Shown: positions 29,683 to 38,925, numbered from the stretch's first letter. The stretch: DNA of 64,000 bases from Halovivax sp. (GCA_007119345.1 SKPV01000010.1:14335-78334); one strand, 5' to 3'. The notes: generated from the letters alone by a model not told the origin. Numbers and translations: made by a program.

Positions 29683-29797
29683 CGTTCGACCGTCCCTGCG
29701 GGCATCGTTCGACCGTCCCCGAAGACAGCGTTCGACCGTCCCCGGAGACATCGTTCGACTATCCCTGCGTATATCGTTCGGCCGGACCGACGGTACC
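29683..29797. repeat. 23-bp tandem repeat, 5 copies
   Basis: Core CGTTCGAC/CGTTCGGC at 29683, 29706, 29729, 29752 and 29775, exactly 23 bases apart. It starts 20 bases after the PPOX stop and ends about 105 bases before the methyltransferase start. Confidence 0.93.
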
Positions 29798-29869
29798 AAC
29801 GACATCTTCCGGTCGATCGCCTATCGAGGGCGGTTTCGAACGAGCGGACGCCGTTCGAGTCCAGTATTG

Positions 29870-29877
29870 TTTTATCC
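29870..29877 (+). promoter_or_regulatory. Putative TATA box of the methyltransferase gene
   Basis: TTTTATCC lies 26-33 bases before GTG 29903, the spacing of a leaderless haloarchaeal promoter. Confidence 0.5.
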
Positions 29878-29902
29878 CCGGGGGAAAGTACAATCGGGTA
29901 GC

Positions 29903-30610
29903 GTGAAGGGACAGGAGTGGTATCAGGCCGACGACGTCGCCGCCGAGTACGACGACAAGCGGTTCTCTCGCGGTGGACAATTGATCGATCGCCGGGAGAA
30001 AGCGGCCGTCCTCGACGCCATATCGCCGGTCGACGACCGACGCGTTCTGGAAATCGCCTGCGGTACCGGACGATTCACCGTGATGCTCGCCGAGCAGGGA
30101 GCGGACGTCGTCGGCCTCGACATCTCGGCCGCCATGCTCCAGCGGGGCCGGGAGAAGGCCCGTCGGGCCGGCGTTTCAGACCGCCTCGAGTTCATTCGAG
30201 GCGACGCCGCTCGGCTGCCGTTTCCGGACGATCACTTCGACACCGTCGTCGCGATGCGCTTTTTCCACCTGGCGGACGATCCGGAGTCGTTCCTGCGGGA
30301 GATGCGACGCGTCGCCCGCGAACGGATCGTCTTCGATACGTTCAATCGGTTCTCGACGCGGAGCGTCTACAACTGGGCGCTCCCGATGGGATCGCGGTTG
30401 TACTCGAAGAGCGAGGTGTCGGTTCTGCTCGCCAAGACCGATCTGACCCTCGTCGACGTCGAAGACGACTTCCTGCTCCCGTACGGCCTCTATCGGATCA
30501 CGCCGAACCCGTTGGCGGCGCCGCTTCGCAGCGTCGATCGGGCCGTCGGCGGCCTCCCGGCGGTCGATCACCTCGCGTCCGTCTCGTACTGGAACGCTCA
30601 GGTCGAGTGA
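29903..30610 (+). CDS. Class I SAM-dependent methyltransferase
   Basis: Protein of 235 aa with motif I VLEIACGTGRF (48-58), an acidic end of strand 2 (GLDIS), and motif post-III ARLPFPDDHFDTVVAM, a UbiE/Methyltransf_11 type. The substrate is not evident. I chose GTG 29903 because a TATA-like box lies at leaderless distance; an upstream TTG would begin inside that box. It is followed, 82 bases later, by a glycosyltransferase with its own TATA box. Confidence 0.88.
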   Translation: MKGQEWYQADDVAAEYDDKRFSRGGQLIDRREKAAVLDAISPVDDRRVLEIACGTGRFTVMLAEQGADVVGLDISAAMLQRGREKARRAGVSDRLEFIRGDAARLPFPDDHFDTVVAMRFFHLADDPESFLREMRRVARERIVFDTFNRFSTRSVYNWALPMGSRLYSKSEVSVLLAKTDLTLVDVEDDFLLPYGLYRITPNPLAAPLRSVDRAVGGLPAVDHLASVSYWNAQVE

Positions 30611-30661
30611 CGCTCCGCGGGTCGTGTCAACGAACACGCAGTGTGACGGAAGGACGGCGAA

Positions 30662-30667
30662 TTTATA
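30662..30667 (+). promoter_or_regulatory. TATA box of the GT2 gene
   Basis: TTTATA starts 31 bases before ATG 30693, matching a leaderless promoter. Confidence 0.55.
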
Positions 30668-30692
30668 CGGCTCCGTGCCGACACTCCGGCAC

Positions 30693-31592
30693 ATGAAGCT
30701 CTCGGTGGTGGTCTCGACGCTCAACGACCGGGAGCGACTCCTGCCTTGTCTCGACGCGCTGGCCGAGCAACTCCCGTCCGAAACGGAGACGATCGTGGTC
30801 AACGGTCCGTCCTCGGACGGAACGACGGGCGCCGTCCGGGAGCGAGCGGAGGTTGACGTGCTGGTCGAGATCTCCGACCGCTACCGGAGCGTCTCCCGGA
30901 ACGCCGGTATCGAGGTCGCCACGGGCGAGACGATCGCCTTCCTCGGCGACGAGTACGCGGTCGAACCCACCTGGTACGACGCGGTCGAGGCCGCCGTCGA
31001 GGCCGACGCCGACGTCGTGACGGGCCCGGTCAAACACCATCCGTCGGGCGACGCCGAGACCGAACCGCGGCGGATCGCCGGGCGATCGGTCACCACCTTC
31101 GCGGGCGACAACGTCGCGTTCGACCGGAACGTCATCGAGGCGCTCGACGGGTTCGACGAGTACCTCGAGACCGGTAGCACCGACGACTGCGCCCATCGGG
31201 TCGCCGCACTCGATTTCGACGTGACCTGGAGCGGCGCCATGGCCGTTCGATCCGAGGTCGGCACCGACGGCGGGAGCGCCGACCCCGAGTGGGGCGGGCG
31301 GTATCGATCGCTGAATTATCGACTCGCGAAGAACTACGGCCCCCGCCCGAGCGTGCTCGCCCGGAGCGCGGGCAGCGCCCTATCGGACGGCCTCGGCGAC
31401 GCCCGTGGGCTGCTCAGCGGCCGGACGACCCCGACGAGCTGGTTCGCCAACGGCGTCGACGTCGCCGTCAACTCGCTGGGCGGATTGAAAGATGGCGTCG
31501 TCGCCCGGTACCGAGACCGGTCGAGTCGGAAGAATCCGAACGGGGTCTCGAGCCGGCACGATCGGGCGGTGCAGGTATACGACCGCCGCTGA
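30693..31592 (+). CDS. Family 2 glycosyltransferase
   Basis: Protein of 299 aa opening with the GT-A fold signature KLSVVVSTLNDRERLLPCLDAL, a short DGT loop (about residue 42) and a GDEYAVEP segment near residue 86 in the position of the metal-binding DxD. It has no clear membrane helix, so it is cytoplasmic or peripheral. Donor and acceptor are unknown. The adjacent methyltransferase may modify the same glycan, but each gene seems to have its own promoter. Confidence 0.85.
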   Translation: MKLSVVVSTLNDRERLLPCLDALAEQLPSETETIVVNGPSSDGTTGAVRERAEVDVLVEISDRYRSVSRNAGIEVATGETIAFLGDEYAVEPTWYDAVEAAVEADADVVTGPVKHHPSGDAETEPRRIAGRSVTTFAGDNVAFDRNVIEALDGFDEYLETGSTDDCAHRVAALDFDVTWSGAMAVRSEVGTDGGSADPEWGGRYRSLNYRLAKNYGPRPSVLARSAGSALSDGLGDARGLLSGRTTPTSWFANGVDVAVNSLGGLKDGVVARYRDRSSRKNPNGVSSRHDRAVQVYDRR

Positions 31593-31675
31593 CGGACGCT
31601 CGCGGTACGGAAGCCGGCGGACGGTACCTCGGGCGGATCGAGCCCGGTTATCGACGATTCGTCGGACGGAATCGA

Positions 31676-32461
31676 TCACTCGCCGCCGAACTCCGGATCA
31701 CGGTCCTCGAGTCGCGCCTCGAATCCCTCCCGGTAATCGGCGGTATCGTCGAGTTCCAGTCCGAGCGTCCGCTCGTACTCTAGCCCGCGTTCCAGCGGCG
31801 TGTCGAGCGCCGCGTTCAACGCCCGCTTTCCGTTTCGGAGCCCGAGCGGGGCGTTCTCGCAGAGCCGATCGGCGAGGGCTCGCGTCCGGTCGTCGACCGC
31901 CTCGGGATCGCAGACCTCGTGGACGAGACCGATACGGTGGGCCTCCTCCGGATCGACGTAGTCCGCGGTCAGGACGAGTTCTTTGGCCTTCGATAGCCCG
32001 ATCAACCGCGGAAGTCGTTGGGTCCCGCCGCCGTGGGGAAAGGTCCCGAGGCTGGTCTCGAGCAGACCGTACTTCGCGTCGCTCCCGATGACGCGGAGGT
32101 CACACGGTAGCGTCAGTTCGAACGCGCCGGCCGGCGCCGCCCCCTTGATGCCGGCGACGACCGGCTGGCGCGCTCGCTCGATCGACGACAGCAGCGTCGG
32201 GAACGCCTCGTCGTCGAAACTCGTCGACTCGACCCGTTTACGCATCATCTCCAGGTCCATCCCCGCGGAGAACACCGGCCCCTCGCCGAGCAGCGTGATC
32301 GCCCAGATGTCGTCGTCGGCGTCGAGTCGACGGAAGGCCTCGGTCAGGTCCTTCATGAGGTCGACGGTCATCGCGTTTCGTTTCCCCGGCCGCGACAGGT
32401 AGACGTCAGCCCGTCGACCCTCGCGATCGATCTTGGCCAGGCCGCTACCGACCGTTTGCAT
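31676..32461 (-). CDS. Enoyl-CoA hydratase/isomerase family protein
   Basis: Protein of 261 aa with crotonase-fold features: SRPGKRNAM, the oxyanion-hole segment GPVFSAGMDLEMM, APAGAFELTLPCDLRV, and GTFPHGGGTQRLPRLIG, where a canonical catalytic Glu would be expected near TFP. It acts on acyl-CoA thioesters, probably as a hydratase or isomerase in fatty acid or amino acid breakdown. It is convergent with the glycosyltransferase. ATG 32461 is the first start. Confidence 0.88.
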   Translation of the reverse strand: MQTVGSGLAKIDREGRRADVYLSRPGKRNAMTVDLMKDLTEAFRRLDADDDIWAITLLGEGPVFSAGMDLEMMRKRVESTSFDDEAFPTLLSSIERARQPVVAGIKGAAPAGAFELTLPCDLRVIGSDAKYGLLETSLGTFPHGGGTQRLPRLIGLSKAKELVLTADYVDPEEAHRIGLVHEVCDPEAVDDRTRALADRLCENAPLGLRNGKRALNAALDTPLERGLEYERTLGLELDDTADYREGFEARLEDRDPEFGGE

Positions 32462-32586
32462 GGGAATGCGTTCCAGCTACCGGTACTTAGTCCCCTGCGT
32501 CGGGGAAACGACCGACGAATTTCCCGGACGCACGACCGGAGCGATTCGTCGGCGAGCCGGCGTTCGCCCCCGCGGGTTCGTGCGGG

Positions 32587-33414
32587 TCACGTCGAATCGC
32601 GGGCCAACGCATCGATGACGCGGCAGGCGTTCTTCGAGAACGCCCGCCAGAGTTTGTCTTCCGAGACGTCGAGGGTGAGGATCTCCATGACCGCGACGTT
32701 CGGGTGACTCGCGGGCGCCCCGCTCCCGAAGAACACGCGATCCGGATGCTCCAGCAGCGCGCGCTCGAGTTGTTCCCGGTACCGGACGAAGCTGGTGTCG
32801 AGGTAACAGTCGTCGAAGCGTTCGAGCAGGTCGATCATCTCGTCCATGTGGTCGCGGTTCAGCGGGTGGCCGCCGAAGTGGCCCACGACGACCGGAAACG
32901 AACGCTCGAGAACGGTCTCCGCCAGAACGGACGGGGGCGCGTCGACTCCGCCGCTGACGATGACCGGGAGGTCGACGTCCTCGAGCGCGACGAGCACGTC
33001 CTCGTCGGGGAGGCCGTCGATCGCGGGATCCAGCGTGAACCCGTGAAACCGGTCGTCGTAGGCGTATTGCTCGACGTCGGCCGGCGTCGTGTGCCACTCC
33101 CGTCGTCGAGAGACGGCGTTGCGAACGCGGCTCGCGCGGCCGGTTGCCAGCGACCGCGGGCCGTTTATGCGCGCGAAGGCGACGAACGGCCGGTCGACGC
33201 TCAGCCTCGCCACGCCGTTGTTCGCCTGCAAGTGGCTCGTCTCCCGGAGGGGGTCCGGGCTGACGACCGCGCGAACGATCCCGGCCTGGTGCATCTCCCG
33301 CTCGAGGCGTTCGGGCGAGATCGGGTGACCGCGATCCCGGATTCCCGGCCCCTCTTCGGGCGTCAACCGCGCGTTGACGTCCACCACCCGAAACCCGTGT
33401 TCCAGCTCCAGCAT
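32587..33414 (-). CDS. Amidohydrolase-fold protein (COG2159-like)
   Basis: Protein of 275 aa, a TIM barrel of the amidohydrolase/decarboxylase superfamily. A late VVGHFGGHPLN and the FFGSGAPASHP strand correspond to the usual metal-binding His and Asp positions. However, the first-strand HxH metal motif is absent (VVDVNARL instead), and Gly-Ala stands where FGSD is normal. It may be a non-metal or divergent member. ATG 33414 begins the first conserved strand; an upstream start adds nine residues. Confidence 0.75.
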   Translation of the reverse strand: MLELEHGFRVVDVNARLTPEEGPGIRDRGHPISPERLEREMHQAGIVRAVVSPDPLRETSHLQANNGVARLSVDRPFVAFARINGPRSLATGRASRVRNAVSRRREWHTTPADVEQYAYDDRFHGFTLDPAIDGLPDEDVLVALEDVDLPVIVSGGVDAPPSVLAETVLERSFPVVVGHFGGHPLNRDHMDEMIDLLERFDDCYLDTSFVRYREQLERALLEHPDRVFFGSGAPASHPNVAVMEILTLDVSEDKLWRAFSKNACRVIDALARDST

Positions 33415-33701
33415 CTGTGCACCCGTAGCGACCGGACCCATATTGTGCTACCGGCCTCGTCCCGATAGACGCCGCCCGCGGGTCCGCTCCGACGGGCGGC
33501 GAAGGCGCCGGCGAATCGGGAGTCGGCGATCGATCGTGGACGGGTCACTCGAGACCGCGGATGGCCACCGAGACGAGCGACCGACCGTCGGGAATCGCAG
33601 CGATCGATGCGGAAGCGAGCGCCGGCGGTCGGGCCCGCAGGGGGTCGTCCCGGTGCGTTAACGGTTAGCAATCGCCAGACGGAGCGAACGCCTAGGGAAA
33701 C
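33415..33701. other. Gene-free stretch upstream of the thermosome gene
   Basis: I see no repeat and no convincing open frame here. GC-rich up to about 33660, then A/T-richer toward the thermosome promoter. Confidence 0.5.
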
Positions 33702-33740
33702 AGTTATATAGAAGTGCTGGTGATACATCTACTGAGGATT
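33702..33740 (+). promoter_or_regulatory. Thermosome promoter and ribosome-binding site
   Basis: AGTTATATAG at 33702-33711 is a clear TATA box, preceded by a GGGAAA patch like a BRE. GAGGA at 33735-33739 lies seven bases before ATG 33746. The leader would be about ten bases. Confidence 0.6.
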
Positions 33741-33745
33741 CAATC

Positions 33746-35323
33746 ATGGCACAACAGCGACGCATGGGTGGACAGCCGATGTTCATCCTCAGCGAGGACA
33801 GTCAGCGGACCGAGGGCCGAGACGCCCAGTCGTCGAACATCATGGCCGGGAAGGCCGTCGCCGAAGCCGTACGGACGACGCTCGGTCCCCGCGGGATGGA
33901 CAAGATGCTCGTCGACTCCAGCGGCGAGGTCGTCATCACCAACGACGGCGCGACCATCCTCAACGAGATGGACATCGAGCACCCCGCCGCCCAGATGATC
34001 GTCGAGGTCGCCGACACCCAGGAGGAAGAAGTCGGCGACGGTACGACGACGGCGGCGGTCATCGCGGGGAACCTTCTGGCCGAAGCCGAGGACCTGCTCG
34101 ATCAGGACGTCCACGCGACGACGATCGTCGAAGGCTACCACGAGGCCGCCCGCATCGCCCTCGAAGCGATCGACGAGCAAGTGCTCGAGGCTGACGTCGA
34201 CGAGGAGCTCCTCCGTCAGGTCGCAGAATCCAGCATGACCGGGAAGGGCACCGGCGGTCTCACCCCCGCCCAGCTCGCCGAGACCGTCGTCAGGGCGATC
34301 GACCACGTCGCCGACGACGACGGCGTGCGCCGGGACGACGTCTCCCTCTACACGCAGATCGGCGCCTCCACCAGCGCGACCGACCTGATCGAGGGTATCG
34401 TCATCGACGAGGAGCCAGCCCACGAGGCCATGCCGTCGACCGTCGAGGACGCGGACATCGCGATTCTCGACGTCGCCCTCGAGGTCCGCACCGGCGAGAT
34501 CGACGCCGAGTACTCGATCGACTCGATCGACCAGCTCAACGCCGCCCTCGACCACGAAGAGCAGGAGCTTCGGGGCTACGCCGAGGAGATCGTCGACTCC
34601 GGCGCCGACGTCGTCTTCACCACCGCCGACGTCGACGACCGCGTCGCGTCGTTCCTCGCTAACGAGGGCGTCCTCGTCTTCGCGGACCTGAAGAAGAAGG
34701 ACGCCCGCAAGATCGCGTCCGCGACCGGGGCGAAGCGCGTCGGCGCGCTCGCCGACCTGACCGCGGACGACTTCGGTCACGCCGACCGCGTGCGGACCGA
34801 TACCTTCGGCGACGACGAACTCGCGTTCGTCGAGGGCGGCGCGGCCGCCGAAGCCGTCACCGTCTTCGTCCGCGGCGGCACCGACCACGTCGTCGACGAA
34901 CTCGAGCGCGCGGTCGGCGACGCCCTGGACGTCGTCGCCACGGCCCGCGACTCCGGCGAAGTCGTCCCCGGCGCCGGCGCCAGCGAGATCGCCATCGCGG
35001 ACAAGATCCGCGCCGAGGCCGCCGGCATCGAGGGCCGCAAGCAGCTCGCGGTCACCGCCTTCGCCGACGCGATCGACGTCGTCCCGCGCACGCTCGCCGC
35101 AAACACCGGCCGCGACCCGATCGACGCGCTCGTCGACCTGCGCGCCGCCCACGAGGCCGAGGGTCGCGCCGGTCTGATCACCGACGGCGAGACCGTCACC
35201 ATCGACGATCCCGTCGACTTCGGCGTCGTCGACCCCGCCGACGTCAAGCGCGAAGCGATCGAGAGCGCGGCCGAGGCCGCGACGATGATCGCCCGCATCG
35301 ACGACGTCATCGCCGCCGAGTAG
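33746..35323 (+). CDS. Thermosome subunit (group II chaperonin, tail-less CCT3-like)
   Basis: Protein of 525 aa with the chaperonin ATP-binding motifs LGPRGMDKM (46-54) and GDGTTT (97-102), and the late [10 protein letters not shown] segment. Thermosome subunits form double-ring folding chambers in the cytoplasm. Unlike the main haloarchaeal subunits, it has no Gly/Met-rich C-terminal tail and ends at DDVIAAE, as in the shorter third subunit (CCT3) of Haloferax. Other subunits would be elsewhere in the genome. Confidence 0.95.
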   Translation: MAQQRRMGGQPMFILSEDSQRTEGRDAQSSNIMAGKAVAEAVRTTLGPRGMDKMLVDSSGEVVITNDGATILNEMDIEHPAAQMIVEVADTQEEEVGDGTTTAAVIAGNLLAEAEDLLDQDVHATTIVEGYHEAARIALEAIDEQVLEADVDEELLRQVAESSMTGKGTGGLTPAQLAETVVRAIDHVADDDGVRRDDVSLYTQIGASTSATDLIEGIVIDEEPAHEAMPSTVEDADIAILDVALEVRTGEIDAEYSIDSIDQLNAALDHEEQELRGYAEEIVDSGADVVFTTADVDDRVASFLANEGVLVFADLKKKDARKIASATGAKRVGALADLTADDFGHADRVRTDTFGDDELAFVEGGAAAEAVTVFVRGGTDHVVDELERAVGDALDVVATARDSGEVVPGAGASEIAIADKIRAEAAGIEGRKQLAVTAFADAIDVVPRTLAANTGRDPIDALVDLRAAHEAEGRAGLITDGETVTIDDPVDFGVVDPADVKREAIESAAEAATMIARIDDVIAAE

Positions 35324-35530
35324 GACGGATCCGTCCGTCACCGTTCCTCCCGAACCGTCCCGGTTTCGAGCGGTCGACCTCGCCGAAGCCGCTCGCCGCG
35401 CCGGGGAGCCCCGACGGTCACCGGTACCATTTGTTCACACGTGTCAATATGTCCCGGGATGACGAACGAGTGGACGCGAGACCGGACGCGGCGAATCGAA
35501 ACCGCCGGCGTCAGGGCGGCGATGTTGAAT

Positions 35531-35590
35531 CTCGAAACGGGATACTGACCTTCGAAACGGGATACTTACCTTCGAAACGGGAACGTACCA
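35531..35590. repeat. 20-bp tandem repeat, 3 copies
   Basis: Core TCGAAACGGGA recurs with starts at 35531, 35551 and 35571. It lies in the 297-base gap between the thermosome stop and the broken HalOD1 gene; nothing else is seen in that gap. Confidence 0.85.
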
Positions 35591-35620
35591 CACCCGAGGG
35601 GACCGTCGACCGACGATGCG

Positions 35621-35862
35621 GTGGTGCCGACGATCGTGGTGACGGTCGCGGCAGCCGTCGGCGACGAACCGTTCCGACTGGAATCGCTCGCGTCGACGAT
35701 CGATCCGGACGCTCTGGAATCGCTGGTAGCACACCGTGTACGCCGGTCGGAGGCCGACGACCGCGTTTGCTCGCATTCGCCGACGCGGAGCGTACGATTA
35801 CCGCGAGCGGCGACGGCTACGTCCTGGTCGACCCCGCGTCCGAGACCGGTCGGTTCGATTGA
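35621..35862 (+). pseudogene. HalOD1-domain gene broken by a frameshift
   Basis: From 35621 one frame reads as the first half of a HalOD1 domain (TIVVTVAAAVGDEP, LASTIDPDALESLV). Near 35755-35762 the match jumps to another frame, which gives the second half (LLAFADAERTITASGDGYVLV, stop 35860-35862). Adding one base after GACCGCGT would join them into a domain collinear with the intact protein at 4533-4844. Either a one-base deletion inactivated the gene or the sequence has an error. The stop touches the convergent stop of the SAM hydrolase gene (TGA|TCA). The true start is unclear. Confidence 0.65.
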
Positions 35863-36621
35863 TCAGCGTCCCTCGAAGACCACGGGATCTCCCGCGACCA
35901 GGCCGAACGCGTCGTCGCCTCGTCCCCGGTTGGCGGCGAGTTCGACGTTGCCGTGGCTGCCGACCACCACCACTCGTTCGCCCGGTTCGACCGCCGCGAA
36001 CGTCTCTCCGACCGGGACCCGCGCGCCGTCGACGCGAACACGTTCGCGGTCCGCGAGAAACGAGCCCGGCACGTTCGTGATCACGTTTCCGAAGGCGTCG
36101 ACGACCAGTACCTCCCCGCGAGCCCGGTCCTCGCTGACGTCCGCCTTCGGGAGCCGCAATTCGACCGGCTCTTCCGCCGGCGTCAGCCGATCGAGGTTCC
36201 CGAGCTCGTCACGATCGGCGTCGTGGACGAGCGCCGCGGTCGGCGCGAAGACGTCCCGGCCGTGGAACGTCGCGCTCTCGGCGTCGGCGTCGTCGACGAC
36301 GAACCACTCGACCGGACCGTCACCGGACAGCGAACGTCCCACCGGTCCCAACACCCCGTTGTCGGGCCCCACGAGGACGTGCTCGCCCGACCGGCCCACC
36401 AGGGCGTCGCGGTCCGTCCCGACGCCCGGATCCACCACGACGAGGTGGACCGCCGGCGGAAAGTGCGGAAGCACCTCCCGCAGCCAGAAGGCTGCCGCCC
36501 GAACGTCCTGTCGAGGCAGGTCGTGCGCGACGTCGACGAGCCTCGCGTCCGTCCGCTGCAGGATGACGCCCTTCATCGCCGCGGGGTACGGCGACCCGAA
36601 ATCGGACGTGAGCGTGATCAT
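35863..36621 (-). CDS. SAM hydrolase / hydroxide adenosyltransferase (DUF62 family)
   Basis: Protein of 252 aa with family motifs ITLTSDFG (residues 2-9), VVDPGVGTDRDAL, VGPDNGVL and VDAFGNVITN. Archaeal members use water to split S-adenosylmethionine into adenosine and methionine; the fluorinase and chlorinase are halide-using relatives. The chlorinase-type insertion is not evident, so hydroxide adenosyltransferase is likelier. Its biological role is unclear. It converges with the broken HalOD1 gene without any gap. Confidence 0.9.
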   Translation of the reverse strand: MITLTSDFGSPYPAAMKGVILQRTDARLVDVAHDLPRQDVRAAAFWLREVLPHFPPAVHLVVVDPGVGTDRDALVGRSGEHVLVGPDNGVLGPVGRSLSGDGPVEWFVVDDADAESATFHGRDVFAPTAALVHDADRDELGNLDRLTPAEEPVELRLPKADVSEDRARGEVLVVDAFGNVITNVPGSFLADRERVRVDGARVPVGETFAAVEPGERVVVVGSHGNVELAANRGRGDDAFGLVAGDPVVFEGR

Positions 36622-36730
36622 GGTGAGACGACACGGACGCGTCGACTAATCGTCGTCGGTCCGGGACGGTTCCGATCGACCGCCGCATCCGTGCCGACGC
36701 GGGCGACGGGTTCTCCTAGACGCACGGGCA

Positions 36731-36830
36731 ACTCAGTCGTCGGAGCCGAGTGAGGGCGGCTCAGACGTCGGAGCCGAGTGAAGGAAACGTAGTCGCCGGA
36801 ACCGAGCGAGGGCAACTCAGTCGTCGACGA
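36731..36830. repeat. 28-bp tandem repeat, 4 copies, covering a gene stop codon
   Basis: Cores CTCAGTCG/CTCAGACG/CGTAGTCG/CTCAGTCG start at 36732, 36760, 36788 and 36816, exactly 28 bases apart. The last copy contains the stop (36817-36819, minus strand) and final codons of the HhH-like gene. Confidence 0.92.
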
Positions 36831-37407
36831 GCTCGCGCGCGTTGTGTCGCCACGTACGGACGTGCAGGACGTTCAGATCGAGGACCGACGCGACTTCGCC
36901 GGCGTGGATCGTCGCCAACCGCTCTGCGGAACCGACCCCCGCCTCCGCGAGTCGGTCGGCGTTCGCTCGGCTGACGCCCGTCACGGCCGTCACCGGCGTC
37001 GGTTTCGGGTACGGTCGCTCATCGGGTTCGTCTCGCCCGATCGTGCTCGAACGTTCGCGAGCGGCCTCGAAGCCTTGCCAGTCTTCGCCGGCGCTGGCGG
37101 CGATCCACTCCCGCTCGGCGTCGCCGAGACCGGCGACCGTCGCCGACCGGCGGTCGAGATCGCCGTCCGCGTCGAACGACCACGGCAGCGAGAATCGGCG
37201 CCTGAGTCGGTCGGCCACGGACTCCTCCAGCCCGTCGTCGAGCAGCATCCGGTAGGAGTAATCCTTCTCGACGACGCCCGCCGGGTCGATCCCGGCGTCC
37301 TCGAGGGTCGCCGCATCCACCTCGGCCTCCTCGAGGGCCGACAGCTCGTCCGAGTCGAGCTCGCGGACCGGTTGTCCCACCTCTTCGACGACGTCTTTCT
37401 CGCTCAC
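36817..37407 (-). CDS. HhH-type conserved haloarchaeal protein
   Basis: Protein of 196 aa. The N-terminal part (VEEVGQPVRELDSDEL onward) includes a segment LEDAGIDPAGVVEKDYSYRMLLDDGL conserved in haloarchaea. The C-terminal part (PVTAVTGVSRANADRLAEAGVGSAERLATI in two helices) is a helix-hairpin-helix as in DNA-binding or topoisomerase-tail proteins. I recall this as a DUF7409-like family; the function is unknown. GTG 37407 was preferred because GGGTGAT lies about five bases upstream and the conserved region starts there. A longer reading to 37536 is less likely. Confidence 0.78.
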   Translation of the reverse strand: MSEKDVVEEVGQPVRELDSDELSALEEAEVDAATLEDAGIDPAGVVEKDYSYRMLLDDGLEESVADRLRRRFSLPWSFDADGDLDRRSATVAGLGDAEREWIAASAGEDWQGFEAARERSSTIGRDEPDERPYPKPTPVTAVTGVSRANADRLAEAGVGSAERLATIHAGEVASVLDLNVLHVRTWRHNARELVDD

Positions 37408-37608
37408 GCCATCACCCTGAGTTATCTGAAGGTGGAAGTCGGCCGTCTTGAACGTTGCCCTCCCGGTACCGATTCCGAGAATCGTGAGACGGCTTTTCGC
37501 GACACGCATTTCACGCCGTCGCATAGTCCGCGTCACGGAACCCGAACCCGCTCGACCGATCCGTCACGGATCGCCACCTTAACGACGCTCTCACGGAAAC
37601 TCCGACGC

Positions 37609-38463
37609 ATGGTACGAGACGATATCGACACGATCGGCGTCGTCGGCGCAGGCACGATGGGCGCCGGCATCGCCCAGGTCGCCGCCACCGCCGGCTACGA
37701 CGTCGTCATGCGGGACGTCGAGGAGTCGTTCGTCGAGTCCGGCTTCGACTCGATCGAGGACAGCCTCGACCGATTCGCCGGGAAGGACGCGCTGGAGGAC
37801 GATCCCGCGACGATCCGCGAGCGGATCGCGGGCACGACCGACTACGACGACCTCGCCGACTGCGACGCGGTCGTCGAGGCGGTGATCGAAAACCTGGACG
37901 TGAAGAAGGACGTGTTCCAGGAGCTCGAGCGCGTCTGTGACGACGACGTCCTCCTCGCGACGAACACGAGCACCCTCTCGATCACCTCGATCGCCGCGCC
38001 CCTCGACCGTCCCGAGCGGGTCGTCGGCCTCCACTTCATGAATCCGGTCCCGATCATGGAGGGCGTCGAGGTCGTCGTCGGCGAGAAGACGACCGACGAC
38101 GTCGTCGCGCTCGCCCACGACCTCGCCGAGGAGCTGGGCAAGACCACCTGGGAGTCCGACGACAAGCCGGGCTTCGTCACCAACCGGATCCTGATGCCCT
38201 GGATCAACGAGGGAATCCGCGCATACGACGAAGGCGTCGCCTCGAAGGAAGACATCGACCGCGGCATGACGCTCGGGACCAACGTCCCCATGGGCCCGCT
38301 CACGCTGGCCGACCACATCGGACTCGACGTCTGTCTGCACGCCTCCGAAACGCTCCACGAGGAGCTCGGCGACCGGTACAAACCCGCCTACCTCCTCAAG
38401 CGGAAGGTCGAGGCGGGCGACCTCGGCAAGAAGTCGGGCGAAGGCTTCTACGAGCACGATTGA
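37609..38463 (+). CDS. 3-hydroxyacyl-CoA dehydrogenase (single-domain)
   Basis: Protein of 284 aa with the NAD motif GAGTMGAG (residues 12-19), NTSTLSI, the catalytic His in GLHFMNPVP and the C-terminal helical domain (GMTLGTNVPMGPLTLAD). It oxidises 3-hydroxyacyl-CoA to 3-ketoacyl-CoA with NAD+ in beta-oxidation or acts as 3-hydroxybutyryl-CoA dehydrogenase. It has the usual length of the stand-alone enzyme. A fused homologue is at 58813-60786. Confidence 0.95.
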   Translation: MVRDDIDTIGVVGAGTMGAGIAQVAATAGYDVVMRDVEESFVESGFDSIEDSLDRFAGKDALEDDPATIRERIAGTTDYDDLADCDAVVEAVIENLDVKKDVFQELERVCDDDVLLATNTSTLSITSIAAPLDRPERVVGLHFMNPVPIMEGVEVVVGEKTTDDVVALAHDLAEELGKTTWESDDKPGFVTNRILMPWINEGIRAYDEGVASKEDIDRGMTLGTNVPMGPLTLADHIGLDVCLHASETLHEELGDRYKPAYLLKRKVEAGDLGKKSGEGFYEHD

Positions 38464-38520
38464 GGCACAGACCGGACGTAGAGTGATAGATTATTTGCCA
38501 ATTTCGGCGGTCCGCCAGCA

Positions 38521-38925
38521 GTGCGCCTCCGCTATCACCGATACAAGATCGTCGCCGGGGTCCTCTGGAGCGCCGGGGCACTCCTCGCCGGCGGCCACGC
38601 CGTGACTCGCTACGAGAGGCACCAAAACCGCCGGTTCTGGCACTTCGAGATCGTCAACGAGTCGACCGAGGCCGTCACGCTAGGGGTGACGGTCGAGAGC
38701 GACGATACCGTTCTCGCGCGCACGGAACGCCTCGTACCGGCCACGGACGGCGAATCACGGCGCGAGATCCACGACCGCTAAATGAAAGATTCCGCCGAGT
38801 GGGACGTCCGTGCCGAACTCGGCGACCGACGACTCGAGCTCACGTCCCCGGAGATCATAGACCCACGACTCGAGCTCACGTCCCCGGAGATCATCGACCG
38901 ACTCGACGGGTCGGCGCGGGCGACA
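38521..38925 (+). pseudogene. Small N-terminally anchored protein interrupted by an in-frame stop
   Basis: GTG 38521 opens 86 codons: an N-terminal hydrophobic helix (KIVAGVLWSAGALLAGG) and an Ig-like start (FEIVNESTEAVTLGVTVES). A TAA (38779-38781) is followed in the same frame by MKDSAEWDVRAELGDRRLELTSPEII. Haloarchaeal secreted proteins of this type usually read on from a basic or acidic loop into such a KDAxEW segment, so TAA probably replaced a sense codon. The downstream part also carries a 36-bp in-frame duplication (RLELTSPEIID twice) and runs into the squalene synthase 3' end. It could instead be a real 86-aa protein. Confidence 0.55.
38830..38905. repeat. 36-bp tandem duplication
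   Basis: Copies start at 38830 and 38866 with one mismatch near the end; it codes in frame for RLELTSPEIIDP/R in the broken gene. Confidence 0.9.

Noticed and set aside
31492..32091. Arg/Ser-rich frames overlapping the glycosyltransferase and enoyl-CoA hydratase
   Set aside because: Typical out-of-frame shadows of high-GC genes with no domain resemblance.
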